In this document: piece by piece, positions 12,626-25,367 of the stretch
How positions within the stretch are numbered: the stretch's first letter is position 1
Layout of the letters: each line of letters starts with the position of its first letter
Source of the DNA: Puffinus mauretanicus
Taxonomy: Eukaryota; Chordata; Aves; Procellariiformes; Procellariidae
Direction of reading: 5' to 3'
Assembly (NCBI GenBank): GCA_023333565.1
Contig: JAJKFH010001094.1
Coordinates: 2,666,001 to 2,730,000, forward strand
DNA: 64,000 bases
Position numbers and translations under genes: made by a program
The notes under the pieces: model-generated
Database searches by the model: none
The model's input: only the letters and a program-made list of their open reading frames with translations
Told to the model about the DNA's origin: nothing

Positions 12626-15068
12626 CTTTACTTGGGTTATTAATTGACTAAAGACTTTTTAGGTGTTGACATTTAAGAACTATAAACACATCAGTAAAAT
12701 GAAAAACACATTTTAGGGCCGTAAGCATCGAAGTGCAACCTACAAACGGATTAAATGATTTCCCCCTTTCATCAACCCTCCAGTGATGGAGCCTGATTGA
12801 AAGCTCACTGAAGCCAAAAGAAGCTGTCTTCTCAGAGGCTGGGGATAGTCCCTCTGGATCAGGCAGGGGGGTATAGGAGCAGACTGCTCTTGATCTGAAG
12901 AACATATAGTGGTGGTCATTCAGAAATCACTTAGATGCATTCTGCTTGGAAATCACTTATACCCATTAGGCTAAAGTCCTACTACAGATCTGAGCTTTTT
13001 GCTGTAGCCAGAGGAAGAAAGGGGCTGGAAAGTAGTTGCAAGCAGCCAGCCCCGTCATAGAAAAACTCCCTGCTGGCACAAGCATGTTGGCTCCCAGCAC
13101 TGCACCTCCTGCCTATCTTTCCTATCCCTCATCACTGGGGGTGTATAGGGGTCTACGGTAGAGGGCGAAGGGCAGGGAATGGCCACACACCGCTTCACCC
13201 ATTCGAAACCAGGTCTGGCAATAGCTAGGCAGGTGCTGACTCCCATCACAAGTGAATTATAACTACATCCCTGCTGCTCCATTCCCTTCTCTGCATGGGT
13301 CTGCATGCTTGTTCTTTTTTTTCTTTCTTAACAGTTTTTATCCTAGCCCAGGATCCACTGGCTTCAAGGCAGTTGCGCTGATGATTGGAGCAAGGGTAAA
13401 AGAGGTGAAAATCAGGCCTTGGTGGCTCTCTGTCATGTTAAGTTGTAGATTGTGTAAGGTGAAGTCTCTCAGTCCTTGCAGTGGTGTGGGAGTGCCTTCC
13501 TGATGAAAAGGACTTAGAAAAATCAGTCTGTAGGGAAATGAGCAGACGGCTCTTGAGAAACTCAGCAGCTCCCAAGAAGTTTTTTATTATTTATGTCACT
13601 GTTTGGAAGAGTGCTCTAGAATAATGATAAAGATAAAGGCATCCCTAAAATTAGATAAGCAAGATATTTTTTACTTTTCATGTATGTAACATAGTAAGAC
13701 AGATAAAAGAATACTTCTGAGAAATCCAGAAAAACCCAAGAGAAACTAACCTTTTCAACAGAGGCTCAAATTAAATTCTTAAAAGAATTTTTGTAGCTGG
13801 AGAAAGTGCCATGTTTGATTATTACAGGTGAGATTTTGTGGAGTCTTTTTTCTTCCTCTCCTGAAAAAGGAGGAGGAGGAAGGCTGTAGTTTTTTTAATA
13901 CCCAAATGAAAGGAGTAAATTGAATGTATATGTCATAGTGTCAACTTTCTTATGCCCCAGATCATGTCACTGATACCACATTAAGCCTCTCATTTGGTGA
14001 TTTTATGTTGGACGGTGTCAAATGTCTGCATTATTTTATTGTTAAATGACATGGGATAAGACAGACTGACGTAAGTCGCCAGATTTCTGAGAGACACATT
14101 TTTACTGAATTCTTTGATCACAAAATGAATTGTGCTGTGTATTTCAGAAAAAAACCTAGGGTCCTTTTAAACAAAAAAAAGGAACACTCCGTTTTAATTA
14201 CAACATTGCAACCAGCACTGTCATGATAAGTAAAGCCCCAGGATGTTTCTCTGTGAAACCAAGGTTAAAAATAGTTACTCACCTCCTTTCCAGTATTCAT
14301 TTAGGTTAGCTATGTAGATCTGTGACAGTATGAAGACTGAGTTTTCTTGACCTTGGTATGAAAGATAGGCATGGATTTACCTGGCAGAAACTCAGAACTG
14401 TTTCCTCTGCAACCCCCTGCCCACTAGGTCATTGGCAAGTTGTGTCATCCTAGCTGCTGTTTGATACCGTGATTTGCTCTAGCTCCACTAGCCCCATGTA
14501 ACAACCTCCCACTATGGGTGTGCCCCCATCCACACTGTGGCTTACATACTGCCCCTGAAAAAAGGTAAGTATTGTCAGCTCCTTCAGCCTTCTTTTTATG
14601 AGAGTGTCTCAGCAAGTTTATGCTGTCAGCTTGGTCACTTTCTTGTTGTAGGGCATGCTCTTTAAAAAGCAGGACGACATAATGCAACTGTAGAAGCAAA
14701 AATACCTCATGGGTTTTTTGATGCTTGGTTATTCTTCCTTTAGAAATCACAGAAGTATTTTGATTATTGTCATTCCATGTCATGTCTCAACACTGAGGAG
14801 TGAGAAAGCTTTTATTTCCTACTGATCTCTTTTAAGAAAATGTCTTCCTTCATCTTCTGGTTTTCCTAATGAGATGGTTTCAAAAAAAAGTTCTTTTTGG
14901 TCTTTGAAGGCTTGGAGATAATAGAAATACACTTTCTGTTTCAGGAACAGAATTCAGTACCTATATACAGATATGCCTTTCTTGCTTATCCGGCCTGCCC
15001 GAAGATAGATGTTCTGGGCTTTCTTCTGCTTGTCTGGGATTTGCCTCATTGCTAAGAAGAATGAGGTT

Positions 15069-15112
15069 CACCCAAGATGGCCTGCAGGATCACCCAAGAT
15101 GGCCTGCAGGAT
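15069..15112. repeat. Exact 22-bp tandem duplication
   Basis: A 22-bp unit containing CCCAAGATGGCCTGCAGG occurs twice back to back without a mismatch (15069-15090 and 15091-15112). The identity suggests a recent duplication. Because 22 is not a multiple of three, it would shift any reading frame, which argues against coding function here. Confidence 0.85.
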
Positions 15113-16580
15113 CAGTAAAGTTTACATTCTTTTCCCACAAAGTTATCAGAGGGAAGTCAGACAGGTAGGTGTAAACATTCAAACATTCGTGAAATTGCAT
15201 GTTTATTTGTCACAGAAAGGGAAATTTCAGAGCAACTGCCCCTGATTTCTTGCTGCTTTCATTTCTATTCAACTGCGGTCTGAGGCAAAGAGCTTGTTTT
15301 TATTCCCCTGATGTTATCCAGCCATGGCTGTCCTTATCGACCACCATCAGAGCCGATGACGTACATATCATGGCAGTTTGTTCCCATTGAAGATACATTG
15401 CTGTTTCTGCTTTGTTAAGGAGGTAAGCCCTGCTTTCACCGACTTGCTGGTACAGACGGGATGGTAGCTGAAGGGAGAACCCTGCTGTCCATATTCAATA
15501 CATGGATACGACCCTGCCTTTTACTCTCATGGTTATTGTAGGGAGTAGAGGGAGGTTGTCACCAGCTGAACTCAGTTGATACCCAGTGGTCTTCTGTACC
15601 CTGACAGTGTGAGGGATTCACGGTGCCTTGACAGTAACCAGTTCCAAAAAAGAAAGTTATACTTGTTGGTTTTGTTTTCAACCCTGTCTGATTGTATTCT
15701 TTCTCCTGGAACTTCAGTGGTATTGTTCTACTCGTTGTCTTTTGCACATCTGACAGCTTTGTGGAGCTGGAAGATAGCACTATTCAGATTGGAAGAAGCC
15801 ATAATTTAATTCCTGCATTTCTAGAGGAAAAGAAAAATAGCCCATTCTGGCAGTGAGGTGCAGGGGGTTGGCAGAGCATGAACACATTCAATCAGTTCCC
15901 CAACTCAGCTGGAGGCAACCCCAGTAATCCAAACTTTCTGGGATGCATGAACACCCTCCTTGCTCTGCAGTAACCCTTCATCTTACATTCCTATCTTTTT
16001 ACCCGATCTGGTTTTCTCTACACAACTCCTGGATTCCTCATTTCTTCTATGTTGCTCAGTTTTTAAAATCACATTTTTTTCTTCCCGTTCTTTCCTCCGT
16101 ACTTGTTCTCAGAGTCCCATCTGTGGCAATGGGAGCCTGTGCACAGTCCACTCTGTGCTCCCTGCTAAACTGCCTGGTATCTTCTGGTGAGTGAAAGATG
16201 AGCTTTGTTTCCTGAACTTTATGTTGACGGATTGATGCCACAGCACAGAACTGAAATGCCATTCCTGCTGTCTCTGTTCTTTCTCCTAAATTTAGGTAGT
16301 ATATATTTATTTCTTCACTTTCTAATGGAAAGTAATTTCCTGGTGAAGTGCATGAGGAATTCTTGTTCGCACTCCTCGCTTGCTTCATGCAGGAGTAGAG
16401 AAGCTATCTCGCTTTGTTTCTCTCCTCAGAACCCCAAGTTGTATTGGAAGGTTTCACCTATGGTTCAAGTCTCCTCCTTTCTCACTCAGACTGTGATGAA
16501 TCACTCTATGTATTGTATGGTTTTTCCCTGATTTAGCTTATGGAAATGACCTGACTAAGGATTTGTGATTGTTGCTTTGT

Positions 16581-16629
16581 TTTTGAACTATAATGGAAAG
16601 AAATTGTTGGTTTCTTTTGAACTATAATG
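16581..16629. repeat. 15-bp direct repeat, 34 bp start to start
   Basis: TTTTGAACTATAATG occurs at 16581-16595 and again at 16615-16629, each followed by related A-rich sequence. It is probably a small slippage or microhomology duplication. Confidence 0.6.
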
Positions 16630-18309
16630 AAAACTCTTCCTTAGTTCTTATTTTGCATTCCTTTTATGCATAGCTCAATGACCTCTCGCTTCTATCAGGG
16701 GGCCCACGGCAATTACAAGTACAAGGAGTCTTCCCTGCCTTGCCATCTTACTCATGTTTTCTCATGCATGTTACAGTTCCTTCTCTGGAAACCCATACCA
16801 TGTAACAGAAGGTGGAAAGAAGGAATCTCACAGAGCTCAAGGATTCATGTCTTTCTCTTCTTATCACTGTTGCCATTAGCATTTTCAACTGTTATAAAGG
16901 CTTAAGAAAAGGGTGTGTGGGGGTTGCATTTTGTTTTGTTTGTTTGCTTTTTAAACATTTTACTGTGCATAGTGTTTGCTTTGCCAGGGACACTGTGATG
17001 TTCCAGTTTTGACATTCGAGGATCAGTTTGAGCTACTGTTTCGGATGTTTTAGGTACAAGTAGAAAAACCTAGACCATTTAGGTTTGTCTCTGTAATGCA
17101 GCAGCCGGTACAAATGTGGGGTAGGGTGTGGTGGGTTGTTTTGGTTTTGGTTTGAGGTTTTTTTGGTGTAGAATTTGCATATATGGGGAAAAGTGAGTTG
17201 GCAGTAAGGCAGAAAATGCCATTGTGGTAGTTTACCTGTATCTAGCTTGGCAGAAACAAGCAATATCTCGTGCGGGTATTGTTGTGACACTGGGACAAAG
17301 CTATTGCAGGATATAATTTGAATTGTTCTGGGGAGTGTAGAAACAGCTAGCAAAATAGCCAAAGTTCGTATCTTGCACTATGTAAATATCTGCTCTGTTA
17401 GACCAAGTCTTTGGATAATGTTAAACATTATTCCCCGGGAAATGAGACGCTGAATTTCAAAGCAAGTGGATGAAGAATTAAAAAATGTCTTTTGTTACTT
17501 TCATTGGTATGTTTGTATGAACTACTCGGATGGCAATGGCTGAAACAAATGCCTCTCACTTTCCAAAATCCGCTTGGACGTGGTTATTCTTCTCTTACTG
17601 AGCAAGGAAATAAAGATTATGTTGGAAAAGATAGAGAAAAGCAAATCCCCTTTTTCAATTTTTCCTGAATCTATTGAAAGAAATAATATTTGCTGACCCA
17701 AGCATTTATTCCAGATCTGTATGGCTGAGCCCTATCAGAGATGATAGTTATAGGCAGGTGAAGGAATAGGGTTATTAAAATATCTCTGCTTGGTATATTT
17801 TCTGACATGTCAACTTTACATCTATGATGGTATTCCTTTCTTACTAAGCAGTGTTTACAGTAGACTTGGTGGTAACTTCCACTTCCTCAGCCTTCTTGAG
17901 ATAAGTTGGTCCTAAGCTACGTTGGCCAACTTCCAGTTTTCACATTTTAGGGCCTGGAGTAGAATACCCAGCAGAAATTTATATTCAGATCAGGTATTAT
18001 TCAGACTAACCTATTGTTTCAGAGACACTTTATGGTATTCCCTGCCCAAATACGAGATTCAGGTAAGTCCTGTCTCAGGTAGCCTTTAAGATTTTTTGTT
18101 TCATTTTGATGGAAAGATAACATTTCTATTCCAAGTAGCTACCTAGTTGTGAAACATGTGAAATGAAAAGCCTTCTGGAGGTGACCAGAGGCTGCTTTAC
18201 CCATAGCAGGCCTCCTCTTGATGTATATGTTCAGATCTGGTCATAGAATGATGTAGGTTGAAAGGGTCCTCTGGAGATCATCTGGTTCAACCCTCTTGCT
18301 CAAGCAGGG

Positions 18310-18507
18310 TCACCTAAAGCAAGCTGCCCAGGACTCTGCCAGCCCAGTTTTCAATGTCTCTACAGATGGAGACTCCACTACCTCCCTAGGCAACCTGGAC
18401 CAGTGCTCAGTCACCCCCTCACAGTGAGAAAGTGATTCCTGATGTTCAGAGTCTCCTGTGTTTCCGTTTGTGCCTCTTCTGTCACTGGACACCACTGAAA
18501 AAAGCAT
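18310..18507 (-). pseudogene. CR1 ORF2 C-terminal fragment
   Basis: A second minus-strand frame shows the CR1 ORF2 tail blocks LFSVVSSDR, then [18 protein letters not shown], in the expected order but in a different frame from the upstream RT piece. It ends in the 3' untranslated part. Together with the RT fragment it shows that one CR1 copy lost its middle rather than that two unrelated copies lie side by side, although the latter cannot be excluded without alignment. Confidence 0.75.
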
Positions 18508-18532
18508 CGCTCTGTCTTCCTCTGACGTATGC

Positions 18533-18860
18533 TGCTAGTTACTGACCTCCAGCTAGACTTCATACCACTGATCACCACCCTCTGGGCCTGGATGTTCAGC
18601 CAATTTTCAGTCCAACTTACTGTCTGCTCATCCAGCCTATACTTCATGAGCTTCCATATGAGGATCTTACGGGAAACAGTGTGAAAAGCTCTCCTGAAGT
18701 CAGGGTAGACAATATCTACTCCCTCATCTACCAAGCTAGTCAATTCATTGCGGAAGGTTATCAGGCCGGTCAAGCATGACTTCCCCTTTGTGAATCTATG
18801 CTGACTACTCCCAATTGCCACCTTGTCCTCCATGAGCCTGGAAATAGTTTCCTGACCATG
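18533..18860 (-). pseudogene. CR1 ORF2 reverse transcriptase fragment
   Basis: The minus-strand frame carries recognisable CR1 reverse transcriptase blocks in order: ETISRLMEDK, then IGSSQHRFTKGKSCL, then YPDFRRAFHTVS, then WLNIQAQRVVISGMKSSW. The D of YPDF corresponds to the first catalytic aspartate of RT motif A (about 18668-18706). The frame stays open but is cut at about 18533, before the motif that would supply the other two aspartates. The homologous part covers only about 110 codons of a much longer open frame (18411-19043); the N-terminal extension of that frame beyond 18860 does not resemble CR1. Confidence 0.8.
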
Positions 18861-20610
18861 AATTAACGAGTTGTGTGGGCTGACGTGTATGTGCTGGATG
18901 AAGGAAAGGAGAAGAAAGGGGAAAGAGGAAATGAGCAGTGAGTATGGTGTATTGGCAATCCCAATGTCAAATGAAATAGAACTGATTAAAGTTGAGGATC
19001 TTGGCTCTTCCCCCCACCTCCTGCTTTTGATTGGCTTGACCATTCATGTTCATTTAGAAATACCACCTCTTTCTTTTCTGAATCGCCCTGCTATAACTTT
19101 TTAGTTGTCTTAAGGCTGTCTGGACCTTGCTGACAATTCAGAATCAAATCTTTTTTCTTTTCATTTTTTTCCAAGTCTCTTTTGAACCAGAAGTAATGAA
19201 AGTCATTTCATGTTGTCTGTTTTCCTGGCACTTTAACAGAAGGACAGAAATAGCAGAAAACTGAGAAAAAGAATCTTTTCATAAGTACTTGCTCATATAT
19301 AGAGATACTTACATAGTTTGTTCTATTAGAAAATACTCTAAGCAGAGATACTAGGACTCCTTAGTCCTAGCTAACCTTACTCCTTCACTTTCTAGTAACT
19401 ACTCTCAATGACACGATTCAAATTTTAGATCTAAAATTGAAGATTAGCTCAAAGATTACTAACTTTATTCTAAAGAGTACCATTTAGAAATTTCAAAGAA
19501 AACTCTGACTTCTGTCTTCATTTTAGACTCAAAAGATTTGGTTAATCTGAATAATATTCCTATTCTCATCCAAACATTTGGGGGCTTACCTGAATCTAAC
19601 TTCTGTTCATCATTCCTAGCAGAGCTGGGATGTGATGTCTTGTTTTACTGGAAATCTCTACAGTATTACCAATAACACAAGGTTATGTTTAAGAAAATCA
19701 ATTCAGTTTTAAATCTGGATTTCTTGGCTTTAGTGGTTTAAAACACACACAAAAATTCTGTCTGATTCAGAAAGAAAATTTTCATTGATCTAAATTAAAT
19801 GACCCAGAGGATTAATTTTCAGAGAAAGAACAGGGCTTTATTAGTGTGAGACCTTCCAGTGCTTTGAAAATGTGGGTGAAAATTTTATTTCAACTTGACA
19901 CTGTACATGAAGCTGGATTCTAAGTACTTTCTACAGTACATTCAAAGCCATACTTTTTTTCAAAGCCACTACTTATTTTCTGGAATAGGTACTGAAAAAA
20001 CAACTTCCTACTCATAGAGTAGGAACGGTTCTGGAAAGCTCTGTTAATAGTGGTTAATAACAGAGAGGCTGGAAGTGCTGAATTCAGACCTCTCCCAAGA
20101 CAGCACCAAATTTCAGTTGCTCTGAACCATCTTGCCCTGGCTTGGCCAAATCTAGGCTTCCCATGAGAGAAGACTGTGGCGAGCAAGTAGAGCCGAAGTT
20201 TTCTTCTTTGGCCTACTGTCCTTTAACAACCTACGAGAGCGGACACTGTCTAACTCAATTATTTGTGACCTGGGACTGATTTAATTCAATTCCACCATGG
20301 CAGAGAACCAAGTGTTGGAGACCAACGAACTATTATTCCCACTGAAAAAATACCCTTGTGTGGTATTCTTATTTGAGGAGGGACAGCGCCTGATTTTGTG
20401 CTGTGTAGCGAAGAGTCTGGCATGAATTTGGTCTGGATTCATTCAATCAATGATGTTGGCAAACTACAGAAGTTGTTGCCATTCGAGTCTTATGAAGTGA
20501 AATGTAAAGGGCAATTAGTTTCGTATACAGGAGTCAAAATCTGGTTTGTTCTCTTTTAAGGAGCCACATGGGTTGTTTCAGGGCAAAGAGGAGCTCTTCC
20601 TGAGATTGGC

Positions 20611-20627
20611 ATATATATATATATATA
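20611..20627. repeat. (AT)n microsatellite
   Basis: Eight AT dinucleotides plus one base. Confidence 0.7.
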
Positions 20628-21893
20628 ATGTATTGATTGTGGAAAAACACTAGCAGCTGTAAAAATTGAATGGATTTTAAGCACCATATGATCTAGCGGT
20701 GGGAGAAATTTTCTACCAAATGTGAATGGAATTACATTAGGAAAAAATAACACTGAACATGTTAACCGTAATAAGCTTGCCATTGATTATTACAGCATAT
20801 TTCATTTCAAATAGGAAGTGGCACGGGAGAAGTGAAACAAACCAGTAGGAACACATCTAAGCCATTAAATGTTTTTTCAGCCTGTCAAATTCATGCAAAA
20901 TGGTGGATGATCAAAAATCAGGTGGGTTTGCATCATTAAATTCAAAATTACAGTCATACCCATGCAAATTTTTATCATCCATTAACAAATGAAAATAAGT
21001 GGCAGGTTTTCTGTCTTTTTAGAAGTGTGCTTTCCTGTTTTTTGTGTATTTTGGTGATAGAGTTTAAACTGCTTCTTGATGTTTGTTTGAAGTTGAAAAC
21101 TGATGCAGGCTTAAATAGCAGAGGCTGTTAGTCTTGGAGGCTCCTTCAGCTAAGGAGAAAGTGAAAGATATATGTGATACATGGCAGGCCTCCCTGGGGC
21201 CATGCTGTTGTGCACAAGGCTCCCAGTTCTATAGTTTAACAATTTGAACGCAATTCTAGATCTGTCCATTCAGAAAAGCGTTTTAAGCATGTATTAAATT
21301 ATCATTGACTTCGTATATGGAACTTGATGTTTTGCCAAGTAGAAGCAGACTGTTTGAAGCAGAGCTAAGGATTTGATCTTGCATTCATTGAAATCATCAC
21401 TAGTTCTTCTTCTGAATTCATTAGTGCAGAAGCTAGTTCTAAAATAAGCATTAACAAGGGCATGAGTGCATTTATAATCTTTATCTAAGGAAAGAAAGAA
21501 AAAAAAAAACAAAACAAATGTTTTCCATTTTTTTTTCATGCTAATTCTGCAAAGTGCTTCTCCAAGAAGATGTTATCCTTTTTATACGTGAGTTAAACCA
21601 GTGGTTAACCCTCAGCATATGAACATTGAAATGTGAGTATTAAGGGCTGATAAATGTGACTTTCATCATTAGTTGCTTTGCACTTTCTCTTAGTGCAACG
21701 TTTCGAGAACATTCTGAGCTATCAAATAGCTTGTGGGTGGTCTTATTTAGCCAAAGCACTACTGCAATATGGTAGCTGCAAAGAGAATTTAGTGGAACTT
21801 GTTGCACACCAGTGAAAAGTAAATCAAATATTAGTGACATCCTCTTAAGAGACAATGGATTTAATTTGTGAAATATTTTCACCATTACGACTA

Positions 21894-21912
21894 AATAATA
21901 ATAATAATAATA
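21894..21912. repeat. (ATA)n microsatellite
   Basis: About six ATA/TAA trinucleotides in a row. Confidence 0.7.
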
Positions 21913-22833
21913 AACTTCAGAAATCTTAGATTCTTAAGTAACCCAATCCCACTGCATTGGGCAGTGTGAGAGTTAGTGATTCTGTGGTTTGACCCTCATA
22001 TGGTACATCAATCATGGCAATGTTCTTTCCCTTTGCGTCCAAGTAAAACCACTACTTCCCACGCAACATGTCATTACCATCACAATAGGATCTGCTTGGT
22101 AATAGCATTTGGAAGGGATCCTTCACTTTAAAGCACTGTTTGAAATCAAAACTCCCTTCCTGTTGCAACTTAGCTTTAAAACAGACTTCTAGTGATCCTG
22201 GCAAATACAATGCTCTTTTTCTTTACCCTCCTCAGTTCTGATTCCATTCATTGCCTTTTGGCTACATTTTTTTTTTTTTTTAAATGGAAAACCAGAAAAG
22301 AGGTTTTCCAGATCTTGAAATAATATTAAATTCTAAATTTCAGAGGGGAAAAAAGAAAAATTTTCCAATTGACATTTGCCTGTGTGATTTTGAAACCTCC
22401 ATAGTATGTCCTTTAATTGGAACCATCCAACAAACTGCAACAATCTCCAACCTTTCTTCAAATGACTAACTCGAAAAATAATTAAACCATAAAATGCTAC
22501 TTTTATAAAGTAGCATTGTAAAGATTTGACAGAAGTAAACTGAAAAAAGGAAAAATTCAGACACACGCTAACTCCACCTATTGCGGTAAACAGTAGCAAA
22601 TGGAATTCACTTACAGTCTACGCTGATTGCCAGCAAATTGGGCAAGGATTCCATTTCTTTTCCTTAATTTTAAATACTGAGTCATTAATTGCTAAGATTT
22701 GTTCCCTCTCACATATTCAAAGGCTAATGTTGCAAAAGAAGATAGTTTACTCTTATGTTTTGACCTCTTAGTATACATTGCTGCTGGGTTTTGGCTATTA
22801 TCTAACCAAGAGTACTAGAAGTGCACCCAGCAC

Positions 22834-22862
22834 TATGTTATGTGGGAGGTCCACATAACATA
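22834..22862. repeat. Perfect hairpin, 12-bp arms, 5-nt loop
   Basis: TATGTTATGTGG (22834-22845) is exactly complementary to CCACATAACATA (22851-22862) around the loop GAGGT. Allowing one mismatch the stem extends three more positions. It is too short for a microRNA precursor, so a chance cruciform or a relic of a small inverted-repeat element is more likely. Confidence 0.75.
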
Positions 22863-25367
22863 ATGGAAATAGTTATCTTTCTTAATTAAAAAGGATAAAT
22901 ATTTCCTTCCTTTCTCATGTGGCAGCTGTTCTCCTAAGAAGGATAAAATCCCCATTGGGCTTTTGGGACAACCTAGCTAGAGGGAATCATTTGTCTCTTA
23001 GGAGGGAGAGGGCCTGCCTGAGGACATGCAAGTTGTGTCATGATTTAAAGCTGTGTCAGCCTGATTCCCAGCTGGAGTAGGCACTGCAGGTCAGGGCCCT
23101 CTTCTGAGAATATCCAACCACTGTGTGTTCACATAAAGCTTCCCCATCAAATTCTCTGCTGGAGCAGAGGAGAAAGAGATGTCTTAGGATAGTAGAAGCC
23201 GCTGTTAATTTTCACAGCTATGTATTAGAACTGCATAATCAGCTTATAAATGGAATGAGAATTGGTCTGGTCACCTGTCACTGGCCTGTCTCCTGTCTTC
23301 TCCACTCAGTGGTTACTGAATTTTAATGCTGACTTTTTTTTTTCTGGAATCCTTCCAGATTAATGGGTGCTACAGTAGACTAATCAGGTTTAGTGAAAGC
23401 ACAGACTTCTATACCTGATGCGTGCCATGACAAGATGTACCTGCAGACTAAAAAGGATTGGAGCACAAAAGCCATATCAGGTTGGGTTTATAGCTATAGT
23501 CCGTTCTTTTTGCTACTTCTCTCCTTCCATAACTGTGTATTCATGGGCCTGTCTCATAATGGAGTACTTTTTTTTTTCTTTTCTTTTTTTTTCTTTTGGT
23601 CAGGTCTTTCTGGACAGCAGAACATATGTCTGCATGTGACACAAATAAGGACTGAAGAGAAGGCAACAGCACTGTCTTTAGAACTGGTTTTTGTCATTCC
23701 TGCCAGCTATGCTGATTTCTTTCTTTAGTCCTAGACTGGTGCTTTCTATAACCAAACAATCCTGAATGGAACTACTGCACTACTGCATGCTTATATTTGT
23801 CAAATGAGGATTTTCTATAGTTTCTAATAGAGAGGAATGCTATACGTTTCATGATTATTATCCCAAATTATTTGGACCCTTTGAGATAATGATTTCCTCC
23901 AAGAAAGAAATGAAAAGGAAGCTTACTTAGGAATTTGTTGTTAGCTATGAGTGTCTTTTCCATGCCCGAAAACCTTTCTATGACAACAAGCATGAAGCCT
24001 AAGAATAGGAGAGTGCTTCCTGAAGTCTCCCTAAGAACATCATATGCCTTGGGCTGGTGGGCTTCTGTGGTCCCACATGACCTTGTGGGTCTAGTACTAG
24101 GAGTCCTCTGTCAGCCTCTGCTGGAGAGGCAAGGAAAGCTGACCAGCTCTAAACAAATTTCATTCATACACATGTTCTTTTTTGGGGTGTTTCTATTAAG
24201 TCAGTTATGTTTTAATTGTCATAAATACAGTTATGCTCTTCTGGCAAAACACGAGGGCAGCCCACCTGTCCCTAATGGGCCGGGGTCAGTCACGCTATTC
24301 ATTATGGCCTACAGCCTGAAGCGAAGGATCCTTTGGCAAAGAAAGGTAGTCGAGAGAGATTTCTGGAAGAAAGAGAAAGGTTGTGTTTAGGAAATCTCTG
24401 TTGTTGCCAGGTTGGTGTACAGAAGCTGTATGTCATTATATCCTCTCAGAAAGGGCTGACAACAGTGTGGGTGTGGGGAAGCGTAAACTTGCAGTCTGCA
24501 AACTCGTGGACTGAGAGGGCCAAGAAGCACAGTAAGTGGGAGAAGCAGGCAGCAACAAGGTGGAGCAATTAATGAATCCAACTAGTAGGAATGACCACGG
24601 GCCATCACTGTTAGTGGCAGCAGGTTCATGGGCAGCCTGGCTAGTGGGTGCTGATGGAGAGTGCACTTAAGAGAGTGACTCTTGGGACTGTCTGACAGGA
24701 TGGTGTAAACCCACAGCGGTGGAGGGCTTGGCCCTCGGGGAGGCTGGTCTAACGGATTACCCCTGAAGAGCTTCAGGAGCAAAGCACTCTCTCTGTAAAG
24801 CTGTGAGAGGGCATAGCACATGGGAAAAGAGGGTGTGCTGGTAGGGCCATCAGATGACTCTGCCCATTCATTGCAGTCTTGGGTATGAAATGGTTAGTGC
24901 TACAGCTGGACAAGGAGCTATTTCAGCAGTTTTAGTACAGAGCCATGTTCTGGGGAAAAGATAGTATTACCTATGGGATTGTTTAGGTTTTCCTAATCCG
25001 TTTCCAAAATGTTTTTCTCCTCTTCCAGTACACTCCTCTTTATTTAAACCTATTTGTTTGACTTACTGCTTCTAAGTGGGGAAGTATGGCTCATTGAGTA
25101 CCTTAGCAATATAATTTGATTGCCAGACTGCTGGATAATGGCTTAAGTGTTTTATTTTGAACCTTTCAAAACTCTGTTGCTATTGCCACAGCCCTGCTGC
25201 TTGCTAATCAGTGTCTGGCAGAAAGGTTAGGTTTGTGAAAAGACAGGTCAACAGTGGAGGGCGAGTTGCGTAGTTTGCACCTCTTGCTGTTTTTCATGAA
25301 AGTTGCCTTGCATGGACAGATTGGCAGGGGAAAATTAACTGACCCGAAAAGGAGGTGAGCAGGGAGG

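Larger units (their letters stand above)
7661..18240. other. Unique non-coding sequence
   Basis: About 10.6 kb with no recognisable gene or sizeable mobile element. It holds an imperfect 19-bp tandem pair (9680-9717), A-rich tracts (9604-9622 and 9819-9832), a G-rich tract (11125-11143), a run of 17 C (12110-12126), a TTTG microsatellite (12605-12625), an exact 22-bp tandem duplication (15069-15112) and a 15-bp direct repeat (16581/16615). Open frames near 14.5, 16.1 and 16.3 kb reach about 110 codons but overlap on opposite strands and lack recognisable domains. I see no convincing exon pattern. Confidence 0.45.
18241..18860 (-). mobile_element. CR1 LINE copy, 5'-truncated and internally deleted
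   Basis: Read on the minus strand, the copy enters in the reverse transcriptase domain of CR1 ORF2 at about 18860, runs through the fingers/palm region, then jumps near 18505-18532 straight into the far C-terminal part of ORF2. It finishes in the 3' untranslated region at 18241, next to an ATTCTATGA-type end as CR1 has. CR1 copies are usually 5'-truncated and lack target duplications, and that is the case here. The internal jump is not usual and removes the segment that would hold the catalytic FADD-type motif. The copy is dead and moderately diverged. Confidence 0.85.
18861..25367. other. Unique non-coding sequence
   Basis: No recognisable gene. It includes an AT microsatellite (20611-20627), an ATA microsatellite (21894-21912), a perfect 12-bp hairpin (22834-22862) and a 42-codon frame with a strong Kozak-like start (20297-20425, see findings). 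A 151-codon plus-strand frame at 23935-24390 has no recognisable domain and overlaps minus-strand open frames. The stretch 24240-24850 is more GC-rich than its surroundings, but I do not recognise it. Confidence 0.45.

Noticed and set aside
14404..14422. CTCF-like word CCCCCTGCCCACTAGG
   Set aside because: It matches only part of the known motif, and I cannot score it against background.
16056..16531. Overlapping 110- and 108-codon frames on opposite strands
   Set aside because: Mutually overlapping with no recognisable content; typical chance frames in pyrimidine-rich sequence.
18861..19043. N-terminal part of the 210-codon minus-strand frame
   Set aside because: It is a chance upstream extension in host DNA; CR1 similarity begins only at about 18860.
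20962..20969. Octamer ATGCAAAT as a regulatory site
   Set aside because: The word recurs several times in this AT-rich window (for example near 25776 and at 36581), so alone it carries little information.
23935..24390. 151-codon plus-strand frame
   Set aside because: No recognisable domain or splice context, and the composition is mixed. A translated search could revive it.
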